A stretch of 64,000 nucleotides of DNA from Collinsella aerofaciens (GTDB lineage: Bacteria; Actinomycetota; Coriobacteriia; Coriobacteriales; Coriobacteriaceae): the NCBI RefSeq assembly GCF_018785245.1, contig NZ_WQPL01000024.1, positions 1 to 64,000 of the forward strand. The letters are read 5' to 3'. The notes beneath the pieces are model-generated. The model saw nothing but the letters and a program-made list of their open reading frames with translations. It was not told the origin of the DNA and did not search any database. Positions 9,079 to 17,628 of this stretch are shown piece after piece; position 1 is the first letter of the stretch, and each line of letters starts with the position of its first letter. A program made the position numbers and the translations under genes.

Positions 9079-10527
9079 TTAGCGGCGTTCGAGGACCGCT
9101 ACGGTTTCGGTGTGGTCGGTGTGAGGGAACATGTCGACGGGTGTGATCTTGAGCAGGCAATAGCCTCCGTCGAGGAGCTGATGCAGGTCGCGCTCTTGAG
9201 TTACGGGGTTGCAGCTGATATAGGTGATGCGGCGCGGCTTAAGCGCGCAGGCAGCTTCGAGGAACTCGGGGGTAGAGCCGGCGCGCGGCGGATCGATGGA
9301 AAGGACATCGACCCGCTCGTTGTTATCGGCGGCATCCAGGATGCAATCGGTGGCGTCGTCGGCCATAAACCAGGCGCTGCGGGTGAGGCCGTTGAGCTCG
9401 GCATTGCGACGTGCGTCGGCAATGCCCGCCGGGTTGCGCTCCACGCCGAGCAGCATAATGCCGATGCCCTTTTTCTGGGCATCTTTAACTGCGCAAAGAC
9501 CGATGGTACCGCTGCCACAGTAGGCATCCATGAGCACATCGCCCTGGTGCAAATCCATGCCGTCGATAGCGAGCTGATAGAGCAGCTCGGTCTGTTGCGG
9601 GTTGGTCTGGTAGAACGCGGTGGGGGAGATATCGAACTCGCAGCCGAGTAGCTGGTCGCGCATGCACTTGGCGCCATACACGATGCGGGTTTCCTCGCCG
9701 AGGATGGCGTTGCCGGGGCGTCCGTTGATGTTTTGGGCGACGGTGACGATGCGCGGATCGAGTGCGGCGACGGCCTCAAAGAATTCCTGCGCATGCGGTA
9801 AGTCACGCTGGGCGGTCACGAGCGTAACCATGACCTGGTCGGTACGCCAACCGCAGCGGATGACGGCATAGCGAAGCAAACCAAGATGCTTGTCCTCGTT
9901 AAAGGCGGGAATATGCAACCGCTCAGCTTCGCGTGCGATGCCGTTGAGAATCTGACGAGCGCCCGACGCCTCGACGGGGCATTCGGGTACGGCAACGATC
10001 TTGTGCGTGCCGCGCTCAAAGAAACCGCAACGGACAGCGCCCTCCTTACCGGGAGCAAAGGGAGTGGCAGCCTTATGACGAAAGCCACGCGGCGCAGGAT
10101 ATTTACCCGGGTCGCCAAGGGTGACGCCCATACCGCGAATAGGATCGACAGCAATGCTCTCGCGCTCACAAAGCTCGGCAAACAGCTCCTCCATAGCAGC
10201 CTGCTTAGCCGCCAACTGCTTTTTATAAGGACGATTGAGCGCCGTGCACCCACCGCAAGATTTCATGATCGAACAGGGAGACTTGGGGTCCACGGCCTTA
10301 CGCGCAGACGAAACCCGATCTTTATGCGAGCGCTTGGAACGAGTCTGAGGCGCTTTATCCCCGCCTCGACGAGAGTCAGAACGCTTGGTCTTAGCTCTGC
10401 TCTTGGTCGGTTTGCTTTTTGCAGCTTTAGAAGACTTGGATTTCGTAGAAGATTTCTCCTCCTTCGACCCCTCAGCCGCCTCGATCAAAGCACGACGAGC
10501 CTTACGCTCCGCACGAGATTCTGCCAT
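9079..10527 (-). CDS. rlmD: 23S rRNA (uracil-C5)-methyltransferase, RlmD/RumA type
   Basis: An SAM-dependent enzyme that makes 5-methyluridine in 23S rRNA. The first ~80 of 482 residues are a Lys/Ser/Arg-rich tail with no recognisable fold, probably RNA-binding. Cysteines C85, C91 and C94 (PCSIMKSCGGC) match the iron-sulfur cluster site of the family, with a fourth cysteine likely further along. The methyltransferase core shows DAYCGSGTIGL (SAM loop), SIDPPRAG and the catalytic cysteine in YISCNP. TrmA/RlmC-type specificity cannot be excluded. The ATG at 10527 has no perfect Shine-Dalgarno but keeps the basic tail seen here. It is monocistronic. Confidence 0.9.
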   Translation of the reverse strand: MAESRAERKARRALIEAAEGSKEEKSSTKSKSSKAAKSKPTKSRAKTKRSDSRRGGDKAPQTRSKRSHKDRVSSARKAVDPKSPCSIMKSCGGCTALNRPYKKQLAAKQAAMEELFAELCERESIAVDPIRGMGVTLGDPGKYPAPRGFRHKAATPFAPGKEGAVRCGFFERGTHKIVAVPECPVEASGARQILNGIAREAERLHIPAFNEDKHLGLLRYAVIRCGWRTDQVMVTLVTAQRDLPHAQEFFEAVAALDPRIVTVAQNINGRPGNAILGEETRIVYGAKCMRDQLLGCEFDISPTAFYQTNPQQTELLYQLAIDGMDLHQGDVLMDAYCGSGTIGLCAVKDAQKKGIGIMLLGVERNPAGIADARRNAELNGLTRSAWFMADDATDCILDAADNNERVDVLSIDPPRAGSTPEFLEAACALKPRRITYISCNPVTQERDLHQLLDGGYCLLKITPVDMFPHTDHTETVAVLERR

Positions 10528-10668
10528 GAATTAACCCCACTAATTTACAAATTGAAATCTGAAAGCATTGTACCGTGCCAAGCTAGCGGACGATATGCAA
10601 GCGTCCATTTCGTGTCAGTGATAAGTCCAACGATGTTTGCTCCCCGCCCATGCCGGGCAAACCCTCCC

Positions 10669-10697
10669 TTGTACTTTATCAAGGTAGAGTGTATGAT
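10669..10697 (+). promoter_or_regulatory. Sigma-70-type promoter of the amino-acid ABC operon
   Basis: TTGTAC (10669-10674), exactly 17 bp, then TATGAT (10692-10697). Transcription would begin near 10704, just upstream of the palindrome at 10716-10735. Confidence 0.65.
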
Positions 10698-10715
10698 TCT
10701 GGACGTTACACGACT

Positions 10716-10735
10716 CACTTTACTTAACTAAAGTG
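10716..10735. promoter_or_regulatory. Operator-like 20-bp palindrome, amino-acid ABC operon
   Basis: CACTTTACTTAACTAAAGTG is self-complementary at 18 of 20 positions and sits about 12 bp after the predicted transcription start, where a bound repressor would block the polymerase. The same half-sites with the same 6-bp spacing (CTTTA-N6-TAAAG) recur upstream of ilvE at 34359-34374. Confidence 0.55.
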
Positions 10736-10753
10736 CCATCAAGGGGGAATACC

Positions 10754-11614
10754 ATGAATACCGATATGTCTCGTCGTCAGTTTGTTGGTCTAGCCGGCTC
10801 GCTCGCCACGGTGCTTGGCCTTGGTCTTGTCGGTTGCGGCGGTGGCGCCGGCAAGGGCTCCGCTGCTGGCTCTGCCGCGGCCAAGGATGTGAAGGGTGCT
10901 GCGGAGTCCAAGAAGCTCGTGGTGGGCTTTGATAAGTCCTATCCTCCGTACGGCTTTGTGGGCGACGATGGTGAGTACACCGGCTTTGATCTCGATCTGG
11001 CCAAGGCTGTTGCCGATAAGCAGGACTGGGAGGTCAAATACGAGGCCATCGACTGGGACGCCAAGGATACGCTGCTTAACTCGGGCGCCATCAACTGCAT
11101 CTGGAACGGCTTTACCATGGAGGGGCGCGAGGATGACTACACGTTCTCTGAGCCGTACATGCTCAACGAGCAAGTGCTCGTGGTCAAGAAGGACGCGGGC
11201 ATCAAGAGCTGGGACGATCTTGCCGGCAAGACCGTGATTACCCAGACCGATTCCGCTGCGCAGGATGTGCTCGAGGGTGACCAGAAGGATCTGGCGGCGA
11301 CGTTTGCCACGCTCGACACGATCGGCGAGTACAACACGGCCTTTATGCAGCTCGAGAGCGGCGCGGTCGATGCCGTGGCTTGCGACCTTTCGATTGCCCA
11401 GTATCAGCTTGCCGCCAAGCCCGATGCTTATACGCAGCTTGATGAGCCGCTGTCCAGCGAGCACTACGCCGTTGGCTTTAAGAAGGGCGACACCAAGTCG
11501 GCCGATGCTGTAGCCGAGTCGCTCAAGGCGCTCTACGAGGACGGCACGGTCAAGGACCTCTGCGATAAATATTCAAGCTATGGTTTGTCTTTCGATAATT
11601 GGGTGCTCAAGTAA
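10754..11614 (+). CDS. Amino-acid ABC transporter substrate-binding lipoprotein
   Basis: A 286-aa family-3 solute-binding protein that captures a polar amino acid outside the cell and hands it to the permease encoded next. The N-terminus combines SRRQFVG, a possible twin-arginine motif, with the lipobox LVGC (C28), so it is probably a lipid-anchored, possibly Tat-exported, protein. The mature part contains FDKSYPPYGFVGDDGEYTGF and GFDLDLAKAVAD, typical of the family. The ATG at 10754 follows AAGGGGGAAT. The ORF could open seven codons earlier at 10733, but that start lacks a ribosome site. The stop overlaps the permease start in TAATG. Confidence 0.93.
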   Translation: MNTDMSRRQFVGLAGSLATVLGLGLVGCGGGAGKGSAAGSAAAKDVKGAAESKKLVVGFDKSYPPYGFVGDDGEYTGFDLDLAKAVADKQDWEVKYEAIDWDAKDTLLNSGAINCIWNGFTMEGREDDYTFSEPYMLNEQVLVVKKDAGIKSWDDLAGKTVITQTDSAAQDVLEGDQKDLAATFATLDTIGEYNTAFMQLESGAVDAVACDLSIAQYQLAAKPDAYTQLDEPLSSEHYAVGFKKGDTKSADAVAESLKALYEDGTVKDLCDKYSSYGLSFDNWVLK

Positions 11615-12267
11615 TGTCTATTCAGGTCATGATGCAGATGCTTGGCCAGGGTTTCTTGGTCAGTTTGCAGTTGTTTGTGCTGACGCTGTTGGGGTCGATT
11701 CCGCTGGGAATTCCCGTGGCGTTTATGCGCATGAGCAAAATCGCGCCGCTTCGCTGGATTGCGCGCATCTACATTTCGGTCATGCGCGGTACGCCGCTCA
11801 TGCTGCAGATGTTTGCCATCTACTTTGCCCCGTACTACGTGTTTGGCATTTCGCTCACGCCCGATTCCAAGTGGACGGCGTGCGTCGTGGCGTTCATCAT
11901 CAACTACGCCGGTTACTTTGCCGAGATCTATCGCTCGGGCTTGCAGTCCATTCCGCGCGGTCAATACGAGGCCGCCGAGGTGCTGGGCTATTCGCGCGTG
12001 CAGACGTTTCTGTATATCGTGATGCCGCAGGTTGCCAAGCGCATTTTGCCGGCGATGGGCAACGAGATCATCACGCTGGTCAAGGATACGTCGCTGGCGT
12101 TTGCCATCGGCGTGGGGGAGATGTTCTCGACCGCCAAGGCCCTGGTTGCCTCGCAGGTGAGCATGGTACCGTTTGCGATTGCGGCGCTGATCTACTGGGT
12201 TTTCAACTTCGTGGTCGAGATGCTGTTGGGCGCCGCCGAAAAGAAGCTGGACTATTATCATGACTAA
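11614..12267 (+). CDS. Amino-acid ABC transporter permease, HisM/GlnP type
   Basis: The integral membrane subunit of the importer, 217 aa. The start is the ATG at 11614 inside the TAATG overlap with the upstream stop, which implies translational coupling. Several hydrophobic segments are visible. The EAA coupling loop for the ATPase reads EAAEVLGYSRVQTFLYIVMP (near 125-145), and RGTPLMLQMF near the N-terminal third is typical of polar amino-acid permeases. The last eight bases overlap the ATPase start at 12260. Substrate specificity is not readable. Confidence 0.93.
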   Translation: MSIQVMMQMLGQGFLVSLQLFVLTLLGSIPLGIPVAFMRMSKIAPLRWIARIYISVMRGTPLMLQMFAIYFAPYYVFGISLTPDSKWTACVVAFIINYAGYFAEIYRSGLQSIPRGQYEAAEVLGYSRVQTFLYIVMPQVAKRILPAMGNEIITLVKDTSLAFAIGVGEMFSTAKALVASQVSMVPFAIAALIYWVFNFVVEMLLGAAEKKLDYYHD

Positions 12268-13024
12268 CTCGGTGATGAAAATCGAAAGCGCTCGCAAGGC
12301 GTTTGGCGGCAATGAGGTGCTCAAGGATATCTCGCTCGAGGTCAAGCGTGGCGAGGTCGTGGCGATTATCGGGCCTTCGGGTGGCGGCAAGTCCACGCTG
12401 CTGCGGTGTGCCACGCTGCTCGAGACACTCGACGGAGGCTCGCTCTCGTTTGGTGGCCTTGCCGTTGCGACGGATGCGGGTTCGGGCGCAGTCTATGCGA
12501 AGGGCGATGTGCCCAAGCGGGCACGCTCGCGATTCGGCCTGGTGTTCCAAAATTACAACCTGTTCCCGCACTATACCGTGATGAAAAACATCATCGACGC
12601 GCCGATCCGCGTGCTTAAGCGCCCGCGCGAACAGGCGGAAGCTCGTGCGCGCGAGTTGATCGCGCAGATGGGGCTTACGGGCAACGAGAACAAGGTGCCA
12701 TGTGAGCTTTCGGGCGGCCAGCAACAGCGTGTGAGTATCGCCCGCGCCTTGGCGCTCGACCCGGAGATCCTGTTCTTTGACGAGCCGACCTCGGCGCTCG
12801 ATCCCGAGCTAACGGCCGAGGTGCTGCGTGTCATTAAAGACCTTGCGGCGCAGAATATGACGATGGTGATCGTGACCCACGCAATGCAGTTTGCGCGCGA
12901 TGTTGCCGATCGCGTGGTCTTTATGGATGGCGGCCGCATTGTCGAGGAAGGGCCAGCCGATCAGGTTATCGACCATCCGCGCGAGCAGCGCACCCGTGAG
13001 TTCTTGAGCCGTATCGAGGGATAG
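12260..13024 (+). CDS. Amino-acid ABC transporter ATP-binding protein, GlnQ type
   Basis: The cytoplasmic ATPase that drives the importer, 254 aa. Walker A GPSGGGKST spans 38-46, the Q-loop reads GLVFQNYNLFPH, the signature is LSGGQQQR, Walker B and catalytic glutamate are ILFFDEPTSALD, and the switch histidine lies in VTHAM. The order lipoprotein-permease-ATPase, all overlapping, is the usual compact importer operon. The GQGxN... segment around 70-85 is somewhat longer than in E. coli GlnQ. It ends at a terminator. Confidence 0.95.
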   Translation: MTNSVMKIESARKAFGGNEVLKDISLEVKRGEVVAIIGPSGGGKSTLLRCATLLETLDGGSLSFGGLAVATDAGSGAVYAKGDVPKRARSRFGLVFQNYNLFPHYTVMKNIIDAPIRVLKRPREQAEARARELIAQMGLTGNENKVPCELSGGQQQRVSIARALALDPEILFFDEPTSALDPELTAEVLRVIKDLAAQNMTMVIVTHAMQFARDVADRVVFMDGGRIVEEGPADQVIDHPREQRTREFLSRIEG

Positions 13025-13057
13025 GCTCAGGTATTTACTCAACTATTAATTGAGGCG

Positions 13058-13096
13058 AAGCCGCCGCAGGTCTTACGGTCTGTGGCGGCTTTTTGT
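13058..13096 (+). terminator. Terminator of the amino-acid ABC operon
   Basis: AAGCCGCCGCAG pairs with CTGTGGCGGCTT, with one mismatch, around an 11-nt loop and is followed by TTTTTG. Confidence 0.85.
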
Positions 13097-13334
13097 TTGC
13101 ATCGACGGGGTTCAATAATCGCCTCACAAGCTTGTCTCTTCCTCTCGCCGCCTGTATTCATACGTGCGCCGAAAGGTATGCATGGACAGCCGCCCGTGAG
13201 GGTAGGGTGGTGGCATAGGACATTTGGAGGGTGAGTCGGCTCGGCTGCCGACCATGCTGCTCCCGGGATGGCACCGACCGCGAACTCTCCCCGTTGGCGT
13301 CGCGCATTGCGCGCGGCCCTGCAAGGAGGTCATC
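13097..13334 (+). other. Long GC-rich leader of the EF-G-like gene
   Basis: These 238 bp hold no convincing gene. They contain a perfect GTCGGC-N6-GCCGAC hairpin (13235-13252), a GGGTGGTGGCATAGGAC tract and a GCGCATTGCGC hairpin just before the AAGGAGGT ribosome site. It looks like a structured 5' leader. I could not match it to a known riboswitch or T-box. Confidence 0.35.
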
Positions 13335-15410
13335 ATGGGTGCTCCCAAGACCGGTAACGTAAGGAACGTGGTGCTCGTAGGCCAAGGCGGGGTGGGCAAG
13401 ACTTCACTCGCCGAAGCCATGCTCCACCTTTCCGGCAAGACCGCCCGCCTGGGCGGCCACGACGGCACCAAGCCCACGCTCGACTATGACCCCGAAGAAG
13501 TTAAGCGTGCGTTTTCCATCTCGACGACCATCGCGCCGATCGACTGGAAGGGCGCGCGCATCAATGTGCTCGATGCCCCGTGCTACCCCGATTTTATCGG
13601 CGACGCCTTTGCCGCGATGAGCGTCTGCGAGACGGCTCTGTTTGTGGTCGACGCCGAGGCCGGCCCACAGCCTACGACGGTTAAGCTCTGGTATGCCGCC
13701 GAGGACCTGCGTCTGGCGCGTGCGGTGTTCGTAAACCGCCTGTCGCGCTCCGAGGCCAGCTTTGCGACCACAATGGACTTGCTGCAGGAGCGCTTTGGCA
13801 CGCGCCTGGGCGCCGTGACCCTTCCCTGGGGCGAGGGCGAGGACTTTGACGGCATCATCGACCTGGTGCGCATGAAGGCGCGCCATTGCAACGGCACCGA
13901 AGCCGTTGAGTCGGAGATTCCCGAGGAGTATCGTGCCCAGGCCGAGGAAGCCCATGACCATCTGTGCGAGCTGGTGGCCGAGGCTGACGACGAACTGATG
14001 ATGAAGTACCTGGAAGGCGAGGAGACGCTGACGCAGGAGGAGCTTGAGGGCCTGCTGTCGAAGGCGATTGCCGAGCGCATCTTTGTGCCGGTCTTTGCGG
14101 GCGATTGCATTAAGGAGCAGGGCGTCAACTCGCTGATGGACGATATCGCCACGTACTTCCCGGCGCCGACGGACTACGGCGAGATGCCGCTCATCGACGG
14201 CGATTCGCTCAAGATTTCGAGCGACGATGACCGTCCGGTGGCGTTTGTGTTTAAGACCCTGGCCGATCCGCAGCAGGGCCGCATCAGCTTTATCAAGGTG
14301 CTGACGGGCACGCTTGAGCCGGGCCTTGAGCTGATCAACGCGCGTACCCGCAAGAGCGATCGTCTGGCTCACCTGTATGTGATGTGCGGTCGCGATATGA
14401 CCGAGGTTGGCCATGCCTATGCCGGCGACATCATCGTGGCGCCCAAGCTGGCTGCCGAGACGGGCGACACGCTCTCGATTACCGGTAAGGTCGAGGCCGC
14501 GGCGTTTAAGTTTCCCAACTCGCAGTACCGCATTGCCATCGAGGCCGAGAACCGCGGCGATGAGGAAAAGCTCTATACGTTTATCGAGAAAGCATGCAAG
14601 GCCGATCCGACCATGAGTATCGACCGCGACGAGGAGACGGGCCAGACTATCATCTCCGCCGTGGGTGAGGCGCAGGTTTCGGTGCTGCTCAACCGTCTGG
14701 AGGATCGCACCAAGGTCGTGGCCAAGAGCGTGCCGATCCGCATTCCGTATCGCGAGACCATCCGCCGCACGGCGAGCGCCCAGGGCCGCCACAAGAAGCA
14801 GACCGGTGGTGCCGGTCAGTATGGCGACTGCTGGCTACGCGTGGAGCCGCTCATTGGGCCCGACGGCACGAGCGACGGCTACGAGTTTGTGGATGAGGTC
14901 GTGGGCGGCCGCATTCCGCGCTCGCTGATCCCCGCCGTGGACAAGGGCGTCCAGGAGACCATGAAGGACGGCATCATTGCCGGCTATCCGCTCACGGGCA
15001 TTCGCGTGGCTGTGTACGACGGCTCGTATCACAGCGTCGACTCCAACGAGATGGCGTTCCGCGCGGCGGCTCGCATCGGCCTGCGCAAGGCGTGCGCCGA
15101 TGCCGACCCGGTGGTGCTGGAGCCCATCGAGGAAATCACGGTGACTATTCCCGAGAGCTACGCCGGCGCTGTGATGGGCGACATCTCGGCATCGCGCGGC
15201 CGCGTGACGGGCATGGAGACCGATGAGCGCGGCGACACCGTGGTCATCGCCCAGGCGCCGCTGGCCGAGCTGACGGATTATTCGACGCGCCTGCGCTCTA
15301 TCACGCGCGGCACGGGCGACTTTACCATGAAGCCCGCTGGCTATGAGCAGGTTCCCTATGACGTTCAGGCCAAGCTGGTCGAGCGCTATGAGGAGGGTCG
15401 CGCCAAGTAG
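13335..15410 (+). CDS. EF-G-like translation factor (EF-G2/FusA2 group), eroded GTPase motifs
   Basis: A 691-aa homologue of elongation factor G with all later domains in place (domain II, the IV-like segment with TGGAGQYG, and a C-terminal ferredoxin-like domain). G1 is intact (GQGGVGKT, 16-23). G3 reads DAPCYPDF instead of DTPGHxDF, so its glycine is lost. G4 reads VNRLSR instead of NKxD, and the switch-I RGITI is absent. GTP specificity or hydrolysis may be altered. EF-G2 proteins of actinobacteria often accompany a normal fusA; none is in this window. The ATG at 13335 has a perfect AAGGAGGT. An in-frame start at 13224 lies in the leader and is rejected. Confidence 0.88.
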   Translation: MGAPKTGNVRNVVLVGQGGVGKTSLAEAMLHLSGKTARLGGHDGTKPTLDYDPEEVKRAFSISTTIAPIDWKGARINVLDAPCYPDFIGDAFAAMSVCETALFVVDAEAGPQPTTVKLWYAAEDLRLARAVFVNRLSRSEASFATTMDLLQERFGTRLGAVTLPWGEGEDFDGIIDLVRMKARHCNGTEAVESEIPEEYRAQAEEAHDHLCELVAEADDELMMKYLEGEETLTQEELEGLLSKAIAERIFVPVFAGDCIKEQGVNSLMDDIATYFPAPTDYGEMPLIDGDSLKISSDDDRPVAFVFKTLADPQQGRISFIKVLTGTLEPGLELINARTRKSDRLAHLYVMCGRDMTEVGHAYAGDIIVAPKLAAETGDTLSITGKVEAAAFKFPNSQYRIAIEAENRGDEEKLYTFIEKACKADPTMSIDRDEETGQTIISAVGEAQVSVLLNRLEDRTKVVAKSVPIRIPYRETIRRTASAQGRHKKQTGGAGQYGDCWLRVEPLIGPDGTSDGYEFVDEVVGGRIPRSLIPAVDKGVQETMKDGIIAGYPLTGIRVAVYDGSYHSVDSNEMAFRAAARIGLRKACADADPVVLEPIEEITVTIPESYAGAVMGDISASRGRVTGMETDERGDTVVIAQAPLAELTDYSTRLRSITRGTGDFTMKPAGYEQVPYDVQAKLVERYEEGRAK

Positions 15411-15444
15411 CGTGTGGCGTTGCCTGCAACATGCGTGCCGATGC

Positions 15445-15479
15445 AAGGGCCGCTCTGGGTAACCGGGGCGGCCCTTTTT
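15445..15479 (+). terminator. Terminator of the EF-G-like gene
   Basis: AAGGGCCGC and GCGGCCCTT pair around a 14-nt loop, followed by TTTT. Confidence 0.8.
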
Positions 15480-15485
15480 GATCCC

Positions 15486-15520
15486 TTGGGGACGGAGGAA
15501 AACGGATCATTTTAGGTTTT
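15486..15520. repeat. GGGGACGG half-site, possible repeat relic
   Basis: TTGGGGACGGAGGAAAACGG lies between the terminator and the nuclease gene. It resembles one arm of the GGGGACAG palindromes elsewhere in the window, but no complementary arm follows. Confidence 0.3.
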
Positions 15521-15538
15521 GGGGCAGCTTGGTCGGTC

Positions 15539-16504
15539 CTAGTCTCCCGAGGCCTGGTTGCGGCCGGTAGCGTAGTCGATCTGCACATGCGGCTGCAGGT
15601 TGTAGCAATATACGTGGAAGCAGAGGGTCTTGCCGTGGTCCTCGACCGATTGCGCCTCAAGGCGCATGCCACGGCAGACAAGTTCCTCTTCGTTATACAT
15701 GGGCGTGACACGGTAGAGCACATGGTTGCCTGTGTCGCGGATGTAGTTAAGAATCTGCTCTTCAAACGGCAGCATACCCGTCTCGTTGAGATAACGCGTG
15801 CCGGTGAGGAGATTCTTGCGATTGGCGTTCTCGCCGCAGAGTGACCAGGCGATAAGGTGGCAGCGGTTGTAGAGGCTCTGGCCCGGAATAAAGTCGTAGC
15901 GCTGCTGGTGCCAACCGGCAGGATGGATACGCGAGATATCGCCGCGCTTGCCTTGACCGAGTGACTCGGGGCCCACGCAGGCGAGCGCCTTGCGAGTGCG
16001 GCCCAGGCTGTCGAGCTTGGAGAATTTCTTAAAGCAGCCCTCTTCGGTGGCGCGCTCGTATTCATCGAGTGTGAATGATGGCGTGCCGAGCGGGTGCGTG
16101 CTGTCGGCGCGAAGGGCAACGTAGGGGTTGCCGGCGTAGTCGGGAATGCTGCTGAGGTATACGCCGCGGGCGCGGTTAAGGTCGGGGTTTTCGACCTCGT
16201 CGATGGGGGTGGTGGAGCTGTCCTCGGAAGCGGCATCACCGGTGTCGGGTGCGGCGGATTCGGAGCCATCGCCGGAGTCCTCGGAGCTCGCCGTTCCCGA
16301 TTCGAGCCGAGCGACCAGGCCTGCCTCGTCCTCGGTGCGGCTGGGACTCTCGTTTTGCTTTTCGGCCAGAGCCGCTGCCTGCTCATCGCTTTGCGGCGAC
16401 AACAGCTTGGGCGCTCCGTCGAGCGACCCTGTGAACAGCGCAAACCCCAGCACCACGGCGGTGCCGATGGAAAGTACTTGCTTGTAGGCGGACTTGCGCG
16501 ACAT
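15539..16504 (-). CDS. Secreted or membrane-anchored DNA/RNA non-specific endonuclease, EndA-like
   Basis: A 321-aa protein with an N-terminal hydrophobic segment (residues 9-27), an acidic Ser/Glu-rich linker to about 105, and a beta-beta-alpha metal nuclease domain. The active-site motif reads NRCHLIAW at 213-220, a variant of the DRGHLIA motif with H216 as the general base. NRKNLLTGTRYLNETGM carries the metal-binding asparagine. EndA proteins degrade extracellular DNA and in streptococci help DNA uptake. No competence genes are nearby. The ATG at 16504 follows GGAGCC. The variant NRC in place of DRG should not remove activity, as the His and Asn are kept. Confidence 0.87.
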   Translation of the reverse strand: MSRKSAYKQVLSIGTAVVLGFALFTGSLDGAPKLLSPQSDEQAAALAEKQNESPSRTEDEAGLVARLESGTASSEDSGDGSESAAPDTGDAASEDSSTTPIDEVENPDLNRARGVYLSSIPDYAGNPYVALRADSTHPLGTPSFTLDEYERATEEGCFKKFSKLDSLGRTRKALACVGPESLGQGKRGDISRIHPAGWHQQRYDFIPGQSLYNRCHLIAWSLCGENANRKNLLTGTRYLNETGMLPFEEQILNYIRDTGNHVLYRVTPMYNEEELVCRGMRLEAQSVEDHGKTLCFHVYCYNLQPHVQIDYATGRNQASGD

Positions 16505-16678
16505 GGAGGCTCCTGGATGGACGGTTGGGGCCTACCAGTCTAGCAGGTGCCGCCCATGGACGTTTGCTCGGTCGAATGCGTAAGATGTGAGGCAAGCGAT
16601 ACTGATGAGGTTGTACCGTATAGGCTGGGAAAACGACATGCTTTTTTCTGCCGAGAGCAATGCGAGAGAGAAGGCCCC

Positions 16679-17545
16679 TTGTCCGACATTATCCATATAA
16701 GCGACGCGCGGCTCGAGGAGCTTATCGCCGAGGATGTCCCCTATATCGATCTTACGACGCATATCCTGGGAATCGGTGAGGCGCTCGGTGCGATGGAGTA
16801 TTACATGCGCGAGAACTGCGTGCTTTGTTGCACGGAGGAGGTTGCGCGTATGGCCACAATGCTGAACCTGACGGTCGAGTGGTTTGAGCCCTCGGGAACC
16901 AAGGTTGAAGCCGGGCGGTCTTTTATGCGTGTACGCGGTTCGGCCGCCAATTTGCATCTGCTATGGAAAGTCGGCCTAAATATGTTCGATCACTACTCGG
17001 CTGTGGCAACCAAGACGCGCAAAATGGTCGACGCTGCGCATGCGGCCAATCCCATGTGCGAGGTGCTGACGACGCGAAAGAGCACGCCGGGCAATAGAGA
17101 TCTGCTGACCAAGGCGATCGTTGCGGGCGGAGCGTTTCCGCATCGCATGGGCCTTTCCGAGACCGTGTTAGTGTTCGACAACCATACCAGGTTTATGACA
17201 GCGCCTTCTGGGGCGACGGGACTCGATGCGTTTATTGAGCTTCTGCCCCAGATTCGTCGACGCTGCATCGAGAAAAAGTTGTTTGTCGAGGCGGGTGCCG
17301 ATGATGCTCGCAGGCTGGTGAAGGCGGGCGTTGACGGTATTCAGTTCGACAAAGTGTCGGTTGCCGAGCTGGGACCGCTTGTCGAGGAGCTGCATGGAAT
17401 CGACCCCCATGTGGCCCTAGTTGCGGCGGGAGGGATTCGCCCCGACAACGCTGCCGAGTACGCGTCGACTGGCGTTGATGGCCTCGTGACCACGTCCTGC
17501 TACACGGCGAATCCCGTCGATATGAGCGTCAAGATGTTCGCCTAG
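16679..17545 (+). CDS. ModD/NadC-like nicotinate-nucleotide phosphoribosyltransferase
   Basis: A 288-aa protein of the quinolinate phosphoribosyltransferase fold. ISDARLEELIAEDVPYIDLTT is the family's N-terminal signature in its ModD form. TTRKSTPGNRDL is the equivalent of the TRKTxPG substrate loop, and the end shows DGIQFDKVSVAEL and AAGGIRPDNAAEYASTGVDG. ModD proteins are linked to molybdate loci, but no mod genes are here. Its convergent neighbour is larE, which also works on a pyridinium mononucleotide. I prefer the TTG at 16679, which has GAGAGAGAAGG upstream. An in-frame ATG at 16547 would add 44 residues carrying six cysteines. Confidence 0.75.
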   Translation: MSDIIHISDARLEELIAEDVPYIDLTTHILGIGEALGAMEYYMRENCVLCCTEEVARMATMLNLTVEWFEPSGTKVEAGRSFMRVRGSAANLHLLWKVGLNMFDHYSAVATKTRKMVDAAHAANPMCEVLTTRKSTPGNRDLLTKAIVAGGAFPHRMGLSETVLVFDNHTRFMTAPSGATGLDAFIELLPQIRRRCIEKKLFVEAGADDARRLVKAGVDGIQFDKVSVAELGPLVEELHGIDPHVALVAAGGIRPDNAAEYASTGVDGLVTTSCYTANPVDMSVKMFA

Positions 17546-17628
17546 CGCGTCGCCGCGCGTTTGCCCGGGCAAACGCGCTCAATAATAAAACCGTTTCTTT
17601 CTTTTGCGGGCCCATGCTCGCAAAACGC

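Noticed and set aside
13097-13334. T-box riboswitch before the EF-G-like gene
   Set aside because: GGGATGGCACCGACCGCGA resembles the T-box sequence, but the usual Stem I and antiterminator pairing are not visible and the downstream gene is not an aminoacyl-tRNA or amino-acid gene.
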